Source: Phycisphaerae bacterium
GTDB taxonomy: Bacteria; Planctomycetota; Phycisphaerae; Phycisphaerales; SM1A02
DNA length: 64,000 nucleotides
NCBI GenBank assembly: GCA_002711415.1
Contig: PARI01000016.1
Location: forward strand, 41,226-105,225
Direction of reading: 5' to 3'
The notes beneath the pieces were generated by a model, which did no database searches, had not been told where the DNA came from, and was given only the letters and a program-made list of their open reading frames with translations. The translations under genes and the position numbers were made by a program. Position 1 is the first letter of the stretch. The number at the start of each line of letters is the position of its first letter. Of the stretch, positions 27,411-37,000 are shown piece after piece.

Positions 27411-28877
27411 GTGTTCGAGCAGCTCTCAGACAAGATCGGCGGAGCCTTCAGGAACCTCTCCGGAAGGGGCCGCATCACCGAGGACAACGTCAAGGACGCT
27501 CTTGACCAGGTCCGTCGCGCCCTGCTGGAGGCGGATGTCCAGGTCGATGTCGCCCGCGAGTTCTGCGACCAGGTCATGAACGATGCGATCGGCCACGAGG
27601 TCACCCGCAGCCTCAAGCCGTCGCAGGAGATGCTCTCGATCATCAACCAGAGACTGATCGACCTGATGGGGCCCGCCGACAGTCCACTGGAGTTCTCCGA
27701 ACACCGCCCCACCGTCATCATGATGTGCGGGCTCCAGGGCTCAGGCAAGACCACGACCTGCGGCAAACTCGCCGCCCTGTTGCGCAAGCAGGGGCGATCG
27801 GTGCTGGTCACCGCGTGCGACCTTCAACGACCGGCCGCCGTCGAGCAGCTTCAACAGGTCGTGCAGACCGTCAAGGACCAGACCGGCGGCCCGGCGCTGG
27901 ACGTGCAGGCCGAGCCGGAGAGATGTGCCGAGTACGGCAAGGCGGTCGGGGTCGCCGTCGGCGTCGCCCAGCGAGCGCTCAAGCGTGCGAAGAAGGAGAA
28001 CTACGACGTCCTCATCATCGATACCGCCGGCCGACTCCACATCGACGACTCCCTGATGACCGAACTGGACGGAATCCGCAACACGGTCATGCCGCACCAG
28101 ATCCTGCTGGTCGTCGATGCGATGACGGGACAGGACGCGGTCAACTCGGCCAAGGCATTCAACCAGCGACTGGCGATCGATGGCGTCATCCTCACGAAAT
28201 TCGACTCAGACACGCGTGGCGGCGCCGCCCTGACGGTCAAGCAGGTCACGGGCGCTCCGATCAAGTTCATCGGTGTCGGCGAGAAGATCGACCAGCTGGA
28301 ATCATTCCACCCGGAACGGATGGCCAGCCGGATCCTCGGCATGGGCGATGTCATCAGCCTCGTCGAGAAGGCCAAGGAGCAGGTCTCCGAGGAGGATGCC
28401 GAGAAGATGGCCCAGAAGATGGCCAAGGGCAAACTCACGATGGACGACTTCGTCAAGCAGCTGCGCTCGCTCAGACGCATGGGGTCGATCAAGTCGCTGC
28501 TCGGCATGCTGCCGGGCATGGGCAGCCTCGGGAAGCTCGATGTCAATGACAAGCAGTTCGACCAGATCGAGGCGATGGCCAGCTCGATGACGGCGAAGGA
28601 ACGCCAGGACATGAAGCTGGTGGACCGCTCTCGCACCCGTCGGATCGCAGAGGGAAGCGGAACCAGTTCCGCCGACGTGAGTCGCCTGAAGAAGCAGTTC
28701 GAGATGATGCAGAAGATGAGCAAGCAGATGGCCGGCATGGGGTCCAAGGACGCCGCCATGCAGATGGGTTCCATGGATCCGGAATCGATGGCCCGTGGAA
28801 TGGCCGGCATGGGTGGCCGCGGCTCGACCAAGACGACCAGCGTGAAGAAGCAGTTCAAGCGTCGCAAGCGACGGTGA
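27411..28877 (+). CDS. ffh: Signal recognition particle protein Ffh
   Basis: A 488-residue SRP54 GTPase that binds signal sequences on ribosomes and delivers them to FtsY. The N domain begins MFEQLSDKIGGAFRNL. G1 GLQGSGKTTT lies at about residue 107, followed by DTAGR, TKFDSDTRGGAAL and GVGEKIDQLESF. The methionine-rich M domain covers about 300-488 (KGKLTMDDFVKQLRSLRRMG, then MMQKMSKQMAGMG), with a basic tail. Start GTG at 27411 has GGAG seven bases upstream; TTG at 27399 is in frame but lies upstream of that site. The 4.5S RNA gene was not found next to it. Confidence 0.96.
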   Translation: MFEQLSDKIGGAFRNLSGRGRITEDNVKDALDQVRRALLEADVQVDVAREFCDQVMNDAIGHEVTRSLKPSQEMLSIINQRLIDLMGPADSPLEFSEHRPTVIMMCGLQGSGKTTTCGKLAALLRKQGRSVLVTACDLQRPAAVEQLQQVVQTVKDQTGGPALDVQAEPERCAEYGKAVGVAVGVAQRALKRAKKENYDVLIIDTAGRLHIDDSLMTELDGIRNTVMPHQILLVVDAMTGQDAVNSAKAFNQRLAIDGVILTKFDSDTRGGAALTVKQVTGAPIKFIGVGEKIDQLESFHPERMASRILGMGDVISLVEKAKEQVSEEDAEKMAQKMAKGKLTMDDFVKQLRSLRRMGSIKSLLGMLPGMGSLGKLDVNDKQFDQIEAMASSMTAKERQDMKLVDRSRTRRIAEGSGTSSADVSRLKKQFEMMQKMSKQMAGMGSKDAAMQMGSMDPESMARGMAGMGGRGSTKTTSVKKQFKRRKRR

Positions 28878-28919
28878 ACCAACGGCCATCTCCAGAGACA
28901 ACCCTCCCGAACCGGTTGA

Positions 28920-30257
28920 TCAGCCTTCCAGCGGAAGCGGGTCCGACACCTCGCCACGTCGCCACATGTCGATCCGCGGCGCGACGACCTCCTTCAGGAC
29001 GATCTTGATGCATGCGGCGACTGGGATCGCAAGGAGCATTCCGTAGATCCCGGCGAGTGATCCACCGGCCAGCACGGCGACGAAGATGGTCACCGGTGAC
29101 AGGTTGGTCACCTTGCCCGCGATCAACGGGGTCAGGATGTAGCCCTCGATCGCCTGCACGATGCAGAAGACCAGCGTCGGCCAGAGGATGATCGCCCACC
29201 AGGCCATCCTGGAGTCCTGTGCGATTCCAAGCTGCTCCAGGCCGAGCAGGCCGACCGCGATCGGCACGCCGATGATGCCCAGGTACGGGATCGCGCAGAA
29301 GACACCGATCAGCAGGCCCAACGCGATCGCGTAGGGGACGCCGCAGATCATCCACCCGATCGCAAGGAGCACACCCATGATCGCGCTGATGACGATCCGA
29401 CCACGGACGAAACCGGCCACGGCCTTGTCCATCTCCCCGACGAGGTGACCGATTCGATCCCGGTGATTGTCCGGGATCAGTTCGTCGATGAACTGGACGA
29501 CCTTCGGGAACGACACACTGAAGAAGAAGAAGTAGAACGGGATCAGGAAGGCCAGGAATCCCAGCTCGACCAATCCAAGCAGGAACCCGAGCACCTTCTC
29601 CACGCCGCTGCCCACGAACGAGATGAGGCTGCTGTCGCTTCCGGAGACATCCATCGGATGTCGGGCCATCTCCTCATTGACGATCGCGCGGATGTCCTCG
29701 GCATCAAGGGGAGTCGCATGCGCCGGAGGCGCCTCGGTCCGTTGAGTCGAGGTGTCCTCTGTATCGGGCGACAGGGACTGCCCCGGAATCGCCTGTTCGG
29801 AGGCTTCACCTTCCAGTGTTCCGCGGAGCCACGTGATCGCCTCGTCGTAGTCGGAGCGGTACTCCGGTGGCAGCCTCTCGGCGATGTTGTCGGCGTACTT
29901 GAGGTACGCCCCCTGCTCGATGCTCTTGACCAGTCCGATCGACTGGCCGACGACCAGCGGGACCGTGAAGGCCGCGATGACCAGGAAGACGATGCTGACG
30001 CAGGCGATGATCCCACTGACGACCAGCGGCCTGCCCACCGCGCCCGATCGCGTGAGCCTGGAGACCAGCGGCTCGAAGAGGGAGGCCAGCGCCAAGGCGA
30101 CCAGCAGGGGCACGGTGACATCCCGCATGAGGTAGCCCAGCCACAGGATGCCCAGCAGGACGACGACCAGAAGCACATCCCTGACCGCCTGGACCTGCCA
30201 GATGTGGATGGTCTGGGCCGGATGCCGGGGCTCGTCTCTGGGACCATTGTCGTCCAT
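28920..30257 (-). CDS. AI-2E family transporter
   Basis: A 445-residue polytopic membrane protein of the AI-2E/TqsA-PerM family. Two N-terminal helices (VLLVVVLLGILWLGYLM, VPLLVALALASLFEPLV) are followed by a large soluble insertion at about 115-225. The conserved C-terminal helices include VRGRIVISAIMGVLLAIG, YAIALGLLIGVFCAIPYLG and NLSPVTIFVAVLAGGSLAGIYGMLLAIP. The inserted region contains a polar, low-complexity stretch (PDTEDTSTQRTEAPP). The transported substrate is unknown for most members. No ribosome site is obvious before ATG 30257. Confidence 0.88.
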   Translation of the reverse strand: MDDNGPRDEPRHPAQTIHIWQVQAVRDVLLVVVLLGILWLGYLMRDVTVPLLVALALASLFEPLVSRLTRSGAVGRPLVVSGIIACVSIVFLVIAAFTVPLVVGQSIGLVKSIEQGAYLKYADNIAERLPPEYRSDYDEAITWLRGTLEGEASEQAIPGQSLSPDTEDTSTQRTEAPPAHATPLDAEDIRAIVNEEMARHPMDVSGSDSSLISFVGSGVEKVLGFLLGLVELGFLAFLIPFYFFFFSVSFPKVVQFIDELIPDNHRDRIGHLVGEMDKAVAGFVRGRIVISAIMGVLLAIGWMICGVPYAIALGLLIGVFCAIPYLGIIGVPIAVGLLGLEQLGIAQDSRMAWWAIILWPTLVFCIVQAIEGYILTPLIAGKVTNLSPVTIFVAVLAGGSLAGIYGMLLAIPVAACIKIVLKEVVAPRIDMWRRGEVSDPLPLEG

Positions 30258-30329
30258 GGGATCAGCTTACTCGCTGCAACAACACACGTCGAAGCGAGTG
30301 CCAGCGAAGCCCTTGAACCTGATCTCGAA

Positions 30330-30731
30330 TCAGTTGCCGATGTGCATCGCCAGTTGGCACGGATTGAACGCCTCCGCGAAGTCGTAGACCCCGCAGAAGT
30401 CGTCGACCGTGTCCTGGGACGCCTTGCTCATGAGGCCGTGATCGATCATCGCGAACACGATGCGGCCGAAATCGTCCGTACGATGAATGTTCCAGCTGTC
30501 CAGAACAGCTGGCGCCAGCATCCCGAACTTGTTGATGGCATGATCCCGCAGCCCGAGGCAGAGCTGCTGACCGGAGACGTGGTGACTGCTGGCGTAGTCA
30601 TCGGTTTCACCATGGATCGTCTCGACGGTATGGCCCAGGCCTTCACGAACGAACTCGAAGGCGGCAAGCGGGTATCCACCCGTGGACTGGGCGACCTGCG
30701 ACAACTCGATGACTGTCAGTGGCATTGACAC
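30330..30731 (-). CDS. Minf_1886 family protein
   Basis: A 133-residue soluble protein matching the small conserved Minf_1886 family of Planctomycetes and Verrucomicrobia. Visible family blocks are GGYPLAAFEFVREGLGHTV, HHVSGQQLCLGLRDHAI, WNIHRTDDFGRIVFAMID and DDFCGVYDFAEAF. The function of the family is unknown. GTG at 30731 follows AGGAGA at eight bases; ATG at 30725 is the alternative. It lies alone between the AI-2E transporter and the DNA glycosylase genes on the same strand. Confidence 0.75.
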   Translation of the reverse strand: MSMPLTVIELSQVAQSTGGYPLAAFEFVREGLGHTVETIHGETDDYASSHHVSGQQLCLGLRDHAINKFGMLAPAVLDSWNIHRTDDFGRIVFAMIDHGLMSKASQDTVDDFCGVYDFAEAFNPCQLAMHIGN

Positions 30732-30812
30732 GACGAAAATCTCCTACCACGTACTCGCAACATACTATCGGCAGAGTGGCTCGCAGGCCACCAAACATTG
30801 ATTTTCAACGCT

Positions 30813-31460
30813 TCAAGGGGCCAGCGGGCGTGGCAACGGGGCCCCGGGGATGGCGACACTCACCCGTGTCCTGTATCCCCCGAGGACCATCCTCCATGGC
30901 CTCATCGCATGCGAACCAGCCGGATCGATCCCGATACGAGGGCCCCTGAGAACCGAATCACTGAAACCCTCCGGCCGCCCCAGAACGTAAAGGCAGGCCG
31001 ACTCGATCAGGTCGAGTCCGTCCTGGGCTCGATCAATCTTCATGGCCTGGCACAGTCGTGCGGGGCCGGCGCACAGGGGCCGCCTTCGTTCTCGCCGGCG
31101 GCGCATCAGATCGATCCCGTCCACCGGCCAGAGCGATCGGATCAGCACGGCCTCGCCACTGTCACCGGGACCACTGACGATGTTGACGCAGTGATGCATG
31201 CCATAGATCAGGTAGACGTAGCAGTGCCCGCCAGGCAGGTACATCGACTCGTTTCGTCGGCTTCGATGCCCGGCGTGACTGTGGCTGGCCGAATCATCAC
31301 CACCGGGATACGCCTCCGTCTCGGTGATGATGCCCGAGGTCGTACGCCCCCGGTACCGCCGCACGAGCAGGCAGCCAAGCAGGTCCGATGCCAGGGTGAT
31401 CGCATCCCGATGGAATGTGGCTGGCCCGAGCCTCGGGAGATTGCTGACGGTCCCAGCCAT
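30813..31460 (-). CDS. DNA-3-methyladenine glycosylase (AAG/MPG family)
   Basis: A 215-residue base-excision repair enzyme that removes alkylated purines. Diagnostic blocks: DLLGCLLVRR, IITETEAYPGGDDSASHSH (with the catalytic Glu), GHCYVYLIYGMHHCVNIVSG, GEAVLIRSLWPVDG and CAGPARLCQAMKID. The ATG at 31460 overlaps the stop of the upstream amidohydrolase gene by one base (TGATG), which fixes the start and implies coupling. The last 20 residues after the GGYRTRVS strand are unconserved. Confidence 0.92.
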   Translation of the reverse strand: MAGTVSNLPRLGPATFHRDAITLASDLLGCLLVRRYRGRTTSGIITETEAYPGGDDSASHSHAGHRSRRNESMYLPGGHCYVYLIYGMHHCVNIVSGPGDSGEAVLIRSLWPVDGIDLMRRRRERRRPLCAGPARLCQAMKIDRAQDGLDLIESACLYVLGRPEGFSDSVLRGPRIGIDPAGSHAMRPWRMVLGGYRTRVSVAIPGAPLPRPLAP

Positions 31461-32689
31461 CAGGTGGTCTCCCGCTTCAAAGATCGATCCTCTGCAAGCC
31501 ACTGGATCGACACGGACCGTTCCAGGCAATCGACCGGCCTGGCAAAGCCGCGTGGTGAACCGAGTACCAGCAGGTCATTGATGGTCGCATCCTCGAGCGT
31601 CCATCGAGCGATGGGCAGACCGAGAGCCCGGGCCCCGTTGATCGTCGCCATCGGCATCAGTTCCTCCATCGATGTTCCATGTCGCTGGTGCAGCAACTGC
31701 ATCTCGTCCAGGATGCTCAATCGGTCATCTCGCCCGGTGCAGAGCACGCTGTCGGTCCCAAGGGCCACGCTGATCCCCAGCCCGGCCATGGTCGACCACT
31801 GGTGCTGGTCATGGCCGAGAAAACTGCTGGCACGCGGACAATAGGCGACCGTGATCGAGGAATCGGCCAGCAGGCCCAGGTCCTCCTCGGAGGGGTGGTT
31901 GACGTGTGCGGCAATCAAAGGGACCGATGGCACCGCGTCAAGAACGAACTCGATCGGGCTGATTCCCAGGCCTGTCGGCGGTGCGTCCAGACGGCCGATC
32001 TTCTGGAGGTAGCTGGCAAACATGCCTGAACCGTGGCGGATGAACTGCTCCTCCTCGGGCATCTCGGCCAGGTGGGTGCTCAAGGGCAGCCCCTGCGACG
32101 CGCACCACTGATACGCCTGCCTCGAACAGCTGTAGGGCGCATGTGGCTGCAGGCCGAGACGCACTCCATGCGCATCCACCTGGACGCCCTCAAGCAACTC
32201 GGCAACTCGCCGCAGACCCTCGTCCTGCCCACTGCCGATCGCCAGCAGTTCCAGGAAGCTCACCCCGATCAGTGGCGAACCCTGCAGCGACGCAAACTGC
32301 TGCAGGCTCCAACCCCCGGCAATGTCGCCGATCGCCAGCGTGCCACCGGCCCTGGACTGACTGATCCCACGATTCATCGCCTCGGCGATCACCCGGTCCT
32401 CCAGCGGCCTGTGGGCCATGACGACACCAGCGAACTCGGTGAAATCCTCGACCCCGTCCAGAGGACCGATCAGGCTCAGGTCCAGATGGGCATGGGCATT
32501 GACCAGCCCCGGCATGATCGCGGCGCCGTCAAGGCGGTCAAAATGTGCCTCCAAGGGCGTGCCCAACTCGGTCGGGGTCCCCGTCGCGATCACGGCATCG
32601 CCCTGAAACAGGACCGCCCCCGGGGCCGACCAGCGACCGAGACCGTCGACCAGGAGGTCACAATGAATAAGGTGCTGCGGGCTGTTCAT
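31460..32689 (-). CDS. Amidohydrolase, TRZ/ATZ-like deaminase family
   Basis: A 409-residue metal-dependent hydrolase of the amidohydrolase superfamily. Metal ligands: VNAHAHLDLS (HxH), THLAEMPEE, PLIAAHVNH and ALGTDSVLCT (catalytic Asp). The general layout is that of the cytosine deaminase/chlorohydrolase branch, which includes the aminofutalosine deaminase of menaquinone biosynthesis; the exact substrate cannot be set from sequence alone. ATG at 32689 starts directly on the N-terminal beta strands (CDLLVDGLG); the upstream in-frame ATG lies in low-quality sequence. It is coupled to the alkyladenine glycosylase gene. Confidence 0.85.
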   Translation of the reverse strand: MNSPQHLIHCDLLVDGLGRWSAPGAVLFQGDAVIATGTPTELGTPLEAHFDRLDGAAIMPGLVNAHAHLDLSLIGPLDGVEDFTEFAGVVMAHRPLEDRVIAEAMNRGISQSRAGGTLAIGDIAGGWSLQQFASLQGSPLIGVSFLELLAIGSGQDEGLRRVAELLEGVQVDAHGVRLGLQPHAPYSCSRQAYQWCASQGLPLSTHLAEMPEEEQFIRHGSGMFASYLQKIGRLDAPPTGLGISPIEFVLDAVPSVPLIAAHVNHPSEEDLGLLADSSITVAYCPRASSFLGHDQHQWSTMAGLGISVALGTDSVLCTGRDDRLSILDEMQLLHQRHGTSMEELMPMATINGARALGLPIARWTLEDATINDLLVLGSPRGFARPVDCLERSVSIQWLAEDRSLKRETT

Positions 32690-32829
32690 GTCGGGTCCCG
32701 GAAGATTCCTCGATTCACAAGTAGTCCACATGCCCCAAGCGGGCCACCATGATGGACGGTTGCCGGTACACTTTACCCAACAGGATGTCCATTCGACGAC
32801 TTCATGCAGTCGGCCAAGGAGGAACACGC

Positions 32830-33678
32830 ATGAGAAAGAGAACCATCACAACACTGGTACTGGCCCCTGTCGGACTGATCGCAGCGAGCGGTTGCGTCTC
32901 CCAGGACAAGTACGACCAACTGAACACGGCCTTCCGGGCCCAGGAGCACCAGCTGCTCCAATCCCAGCAGGAAGTTGACAACCTCTCCAACGACAACAAG
33001 GCGTTGAGAACTCAACTGGCCGATGCTCACCAGAACTTCGATTCGGCACGGAACAGGAACGAGCAGCTGTCCGGTGAACTCGACCGGCTGGCCGGCGACT
33101 TCCAGCAGCTCCAGGTCGAGGTCGGAACGCTCGCGACAGGCCCCCTGCCGTCGGACCTGAACAGGATGCTCGCCGAACTGGCTGCTGCGAATCCTGGCGT
33201 CGTCAGCTTCGACCAGCAGCAGGGCATGCTGAGATCCTCCAGCGATGTCACCTTCGACCTTGGCTCTGCGGCCCTGTCGACCGAGGCGGACACCACGATC
33301 GATACGCTCGCAACGATCCTCGAGTCATCCGAGGGTGAAGCCTTCGAGATCTGCATCGTCGGGCACACCGACAACGTCCCAATCGGCCGACCCGAGACGA
33401 GACGGAACCACCCGACCAACATGCACCTCTCAGCCCATCGAGCCATCTCGGTCCAGGAAGCCCTGGTCGATTCCGGTGTGACCGCACCTCGGATCATGGT
33501 GGCTGGATTTGGCCAGTTCAGGCCATTGGTTCCCAACGACAAGAAGGGTGCCGCGGAGAACCGGCGAGTCGAGATCTACCTGCAACCGTCCCGCTGGGCG
33601 ATGAACGAGGCCCCGGAAGAGGCCGTTGTCACACCCTCCGAGGATGACGGGGCCTATGACGACGAGCCTATGAAGTAG
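32830..33678 (+). CDS. OmpA-family lipoprotein with coiled coil
   Basis: A 282-residue lipoprotein. Lipobox SGC follows a short signal peptide (RKRTITTLVLAPVGLIAASGC, Cys20). A coiled coil covers about 25-105 (AQEHQLLQSQQEVDNLSNDNK). The OmpA_C domain at about 140-260 holds FDLGSAALSTEAD, the ligand-binding VGHTDNVPIG, SAHRAISVQEAL and AENRRVEIYL. It likely binds peptidoglycan. AAGGAGG (32816-32822) seven bases upstream fixes the start. An acidic tail follows the domain. It differs from the OmpA lipoprotein at 19.6-20.3 kb, so the two probably have distinct partners. A terminator follows. Confidence 0.88.
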   Translation: MRKRTITTLVLAPVGLIAASGCVSQDKYDQLNTAFRAQEHQLLQSQQEVDNLSNDNKALRTQLADAHQNFDSARNRNEQLSGELDRLAGDFQQLQVEVGTLATGPLPSDLNRMLAELAAANPGVVSFDQQQGMLRSSSDVTFDLGSAALSTEADTTIDTLATILESSEGEAFEICIVGHTDNVPIGRPETRRNHPTNMHLSAHRAISVQEALVDSGVTAPRIMVAGFGQFRPLVPNDKKGAAENRRVEIYLQPSRWAMNEAPEEAVVTPSEDDGAYDDEPMK

Positions 33679-33702
33679 GCAACGAACTGCCCGAACAAGA
33701 TC

Positions 33703-33733
33703 AAGCCCCCCTGTCCACCATGGGGGGCTTTTT
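33703..33733 (+). terminator. Intrinsic terminator after the OmpA-like lipoprotein gene
   Basis: AAGCCCCCC (33703-33711) pairs with GGGGGGCTT (33722-33730) across a 10-nt loop and is followed by TTTTC, a standard Rho-independent terminator 25 bases after the stop codon. Confidence 0.9.
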
Positions 33734-33755
33734 CATTCACGGGCCAGGCTTGACT

Positions 33756-33770
33756 GGACTGGACCAGTCC
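33756..33770. repeat. Perfect inverted repeat in the 335-bp gap before the dockerin gene
   Basis: GGACTGG and CCAGTCC flank a single central base. The gap 33679-34013 otherwise holds the terminator at 33703-33733, a TTGACC at 33829-33834 and a TACACT at 33859-33864. The spacing of the latter two (24 bp) is too long for a convincing sigma-70 promoter. The inverted repeat may be an operator; there is no direct evidence. Confidence 0.35.
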
Positions 33771-34013
33771 CCGGTCCGCTTGTTGTGAAACTGGGAAGAT
33801 CCGGCTTTTCATTCATGAAATCCGCATCTTGACCTTTGGATCGTCGACCGAGCTTGGCTACACTGGATTGCGGAGGGGCACAATTGATGTGCCCTTGTCA
33901 GCAGGAAACCGCCTTTGGCACGATCGAATAATGATGGTGTTAAAGGCATCAGTACATGTCTTTTTCGTGGGTCCCTCGGACACATCACACACCCCAGACA
34001 AGGAGCCAGCCTG

Positions 34014-37000
34014 ATGCATCGCTGCACGCTCACAGCCGCCGCCTTCACGACGATCCTGACCACGGCCGTCAACGCTCAGGTCACATTCAACGAGATCAGG
34101 ACCGAGGAGCCCGGCGCCGAACTGAATGAATACATCGAGCTGATCGGAACGCCCGGTGCATCCCTCAATGGGATGTCGATCCTGATCATCGGCGACTGCG
34201 ACAGCTTCCCTCCCACACAGAGTGGTTGCATCGAGGAGGTCATCAGCCTTCAAGGCCTCGGCATGCGGGCCGATGGACTCTTCCTGATCTCGGAGAAGAC
34301 CAACTCGCTCGGCGTGCCCGACCTGGTCGTCGACCTGAACCACGAGGGCAGCGACAACATCACCTTCATGCTGGTCAGCAGCTTCCGTGGCAATGACGGC
34401 GACGACCTGGACACCAACGATGACGGGATTCTCGACTCGACTCCCTGGGCATCGACGATGGCCAGCCTGTCGATCCTCAGGAATGTGGATCCCGACGGCT
34501 TCAACGACGAGCAGTACTACGGTGACACCACGGTCGGCCCCGATGCCAGCGGTTTCGCCCCCAGCCACGTGTGGAAGTGCGACGACGGTTCATGGAACAT
34601 CGGCACCTTCGAGATCGGTGGCCCCGATGAGAGCGCCGGCGGCCCCAACCCGACCTGCGAGATCGTCGTACCCGAACTCAGCATCAACGAGATCCGCCTG
34701 GAACAGGCTGGTGACGAGATCGATGAGCACATCGAATTCCGCGGCGATCCGGGCACCATCCTGGACGGCCTGACCTACATCGTCATCGGCGATGACGAGG
34801 AGGAACTCCTGGGCAGTGGCGTCATCGAGGCGGCTGTTCCCCTGAGCGGCCAGATCGATGCCAATGGCTACTTCACCGTGGCCGAGGACCTTGACCTGTT
34901 CGGCACGGTCCCCAACCAGCTTGCAGATCTTCAATTCGAGGGCTCAGACAACGTCACCCACATGCTTGTCGCTGGATACTCGGGCGTTCTCAACCAGGAC
35001 CTGGACACCGATGATGACGGCGTTCTGGACACGCTGGCTTGGACCGAGGTGGTCGACGCCGTCAGCGTGCTTGAATCCAGCACGATTCCCCCGACAAACA
35101 CCGAGTGGGCCTATGCCGAAGCATCGGTCGGTCCCGATGGAATCTACATGCCCGGCCACGTATATCGATGCGAGCCTGAAGGCGAGTGGACCGTCGGCTC
35201 CTTCTTCCCTGCAGACAACCAGACCGACACCCCGGGCACGGACAATCCCGACTGCCAGGTGTGCGGCAACCAGGGCTCGGGCAACTGCTTTGACGTCACC
35301 AACAACATCGGCTGTGAAGATTTCGACTGCTGCGAGAACGTCTGCAGCGTCGACCCCGCATGCTGTACCGTCGGCTGGGACCAACCCTGCGTCGACATCG
35401 CCTTGGTGAACTGTCTCACGGGCGGAACCGCTCCTGACGTGATCATCAACGAGATCAGGGTCGACCAGCCCTCGACGGATACCGACGAGTACTTCGAGCT
35501 CAAGGGTGCTCCCGGCACGCTTCTTGATGGGGTCAGCTACGTCGTCATCGGCGACAGCTCCGTCGGAAGTGGAGCCATCGAGTTCATACTGGACCTGTCC
35601 GGACAGGTGATCGGTCCCGACGGCCTGTTCGTGGCCGCAGAAAGCACCTTCACCTTCGGCTCACCCGACCTGACGACGTCCCTGGGCTTTGAGAACTCGG
35701 ACAACGTCACCCACATGCTGCTCTTCAACTTCACGGGCGCCAATGGCGGCGACCTTGACGTCGAGGATGACTGCGTGCTCGATTCGACTCCGTGGGACGT
35801 CGAGATGGATTCGATCTCCCTGGTCGAGACCCCCGACAGCGGGGAATGCTACTACTCGTCGACCACTCTTGGGCCGAATCCGGACGACCCGCGGCCAGGT
35901 CATGCCTATCGATGCACGACGGACGGCACCTGGACCATCGGTGCATATGACACCGCCGATGGGACCGACACCCCGGGACAGGAAAACCTGGCCTGTGACG
36001 ACAATGGCGGTGGCGACAATTGCGGCCAGGGCGGCCCCTGCTGCGAAGTGCAAGGCACTCCGGGATGCGTGGATCCCATCTGCTGCAACACGGTCTGTCA
36101 GGATCCAAACTATGCCGATTGCTGTGAAATCGCATGGGACCAGAACTGTGTCGATCGGGCCATCGAGGTCTGCTACAACGGAACGGATCCATGCGACGGC
36201 GGCAGTGGCGACAATTGTGGCCAGGGCGGCCCATGCTGCGAAGTGCAGGAAACTCCGGGATGTGTTGATCCCATCTGCTGCAACTTGGTCTGCAAGGATC
36301 CAAACTACGCCGATTGCTGTGAAATCGCATGGGATCAGGACTGTGTCGATAGGGCCATCGAGGTCTGCTACAACGGAACGGATCCCTGCTCCCCGCCGAC
36401 GGATGTTCCGACGGTCCTGCTCTACGAGATCCGCGTCGACCAGCCCTCAAGCGACACGGACGAGTATGCCGAGATCCTGGGTGCTCCAGGCCCCTCGCTC
36501 AGCGGCGTCTACTACGTCGTCATCGGTGACGGCAGCTCCACCCAGGGCAGCGGTGTCGTCGAGATGGCACTCGACCTGAGTGGAAACGTGATCCCCGACG
36601 ACGGCATCTTCCTGATCGCCGAGGACGAGGACACCTTCGGAGCCACCGCCGACCTGATCGTTCCCGGTGGACTGGCATTCGAGAATTCGGACAACGTCAC
36701 CCACGCACTGGTCTTCAACTTCAACGGCAACACCGGTGATGACCTGGATGCCAATGACGACTGCGTGCTCGATTCCGAACCGTGGGGTGCCATGATCGAC
36801 ATGGTCGCACTCGTCGAGAGCAATGAGGAGCCACCCGTGAACACGGAATGCTTCTATGGCGATGTCTATGTCGGACCGGTTGACGAGGACGGCGATGGCA
36901 CGTTCTTCCCCGCCACCGTCATCTACCGGTGCCCGGTCGACCTGGGCTCGGGCCTTATCGGCTGCGAGACCCCCTCGGGTACCTGCGGGTCGTCCACGGC

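Noticed and set aside
33896..33930. TGGCAC as part of a sigma-54 promoter upstream of the dockerin gene
   Set aside because: The -12 half (TTGCA-like) is missing at the right distance.
36015..36389. Direct repeats as a CRISPR or mobile-element signature
   Set aside because: The two 180-nt copies are in frame, encode a conserved cysteine-rich module and lie within one gene, so they are a domain duplication.
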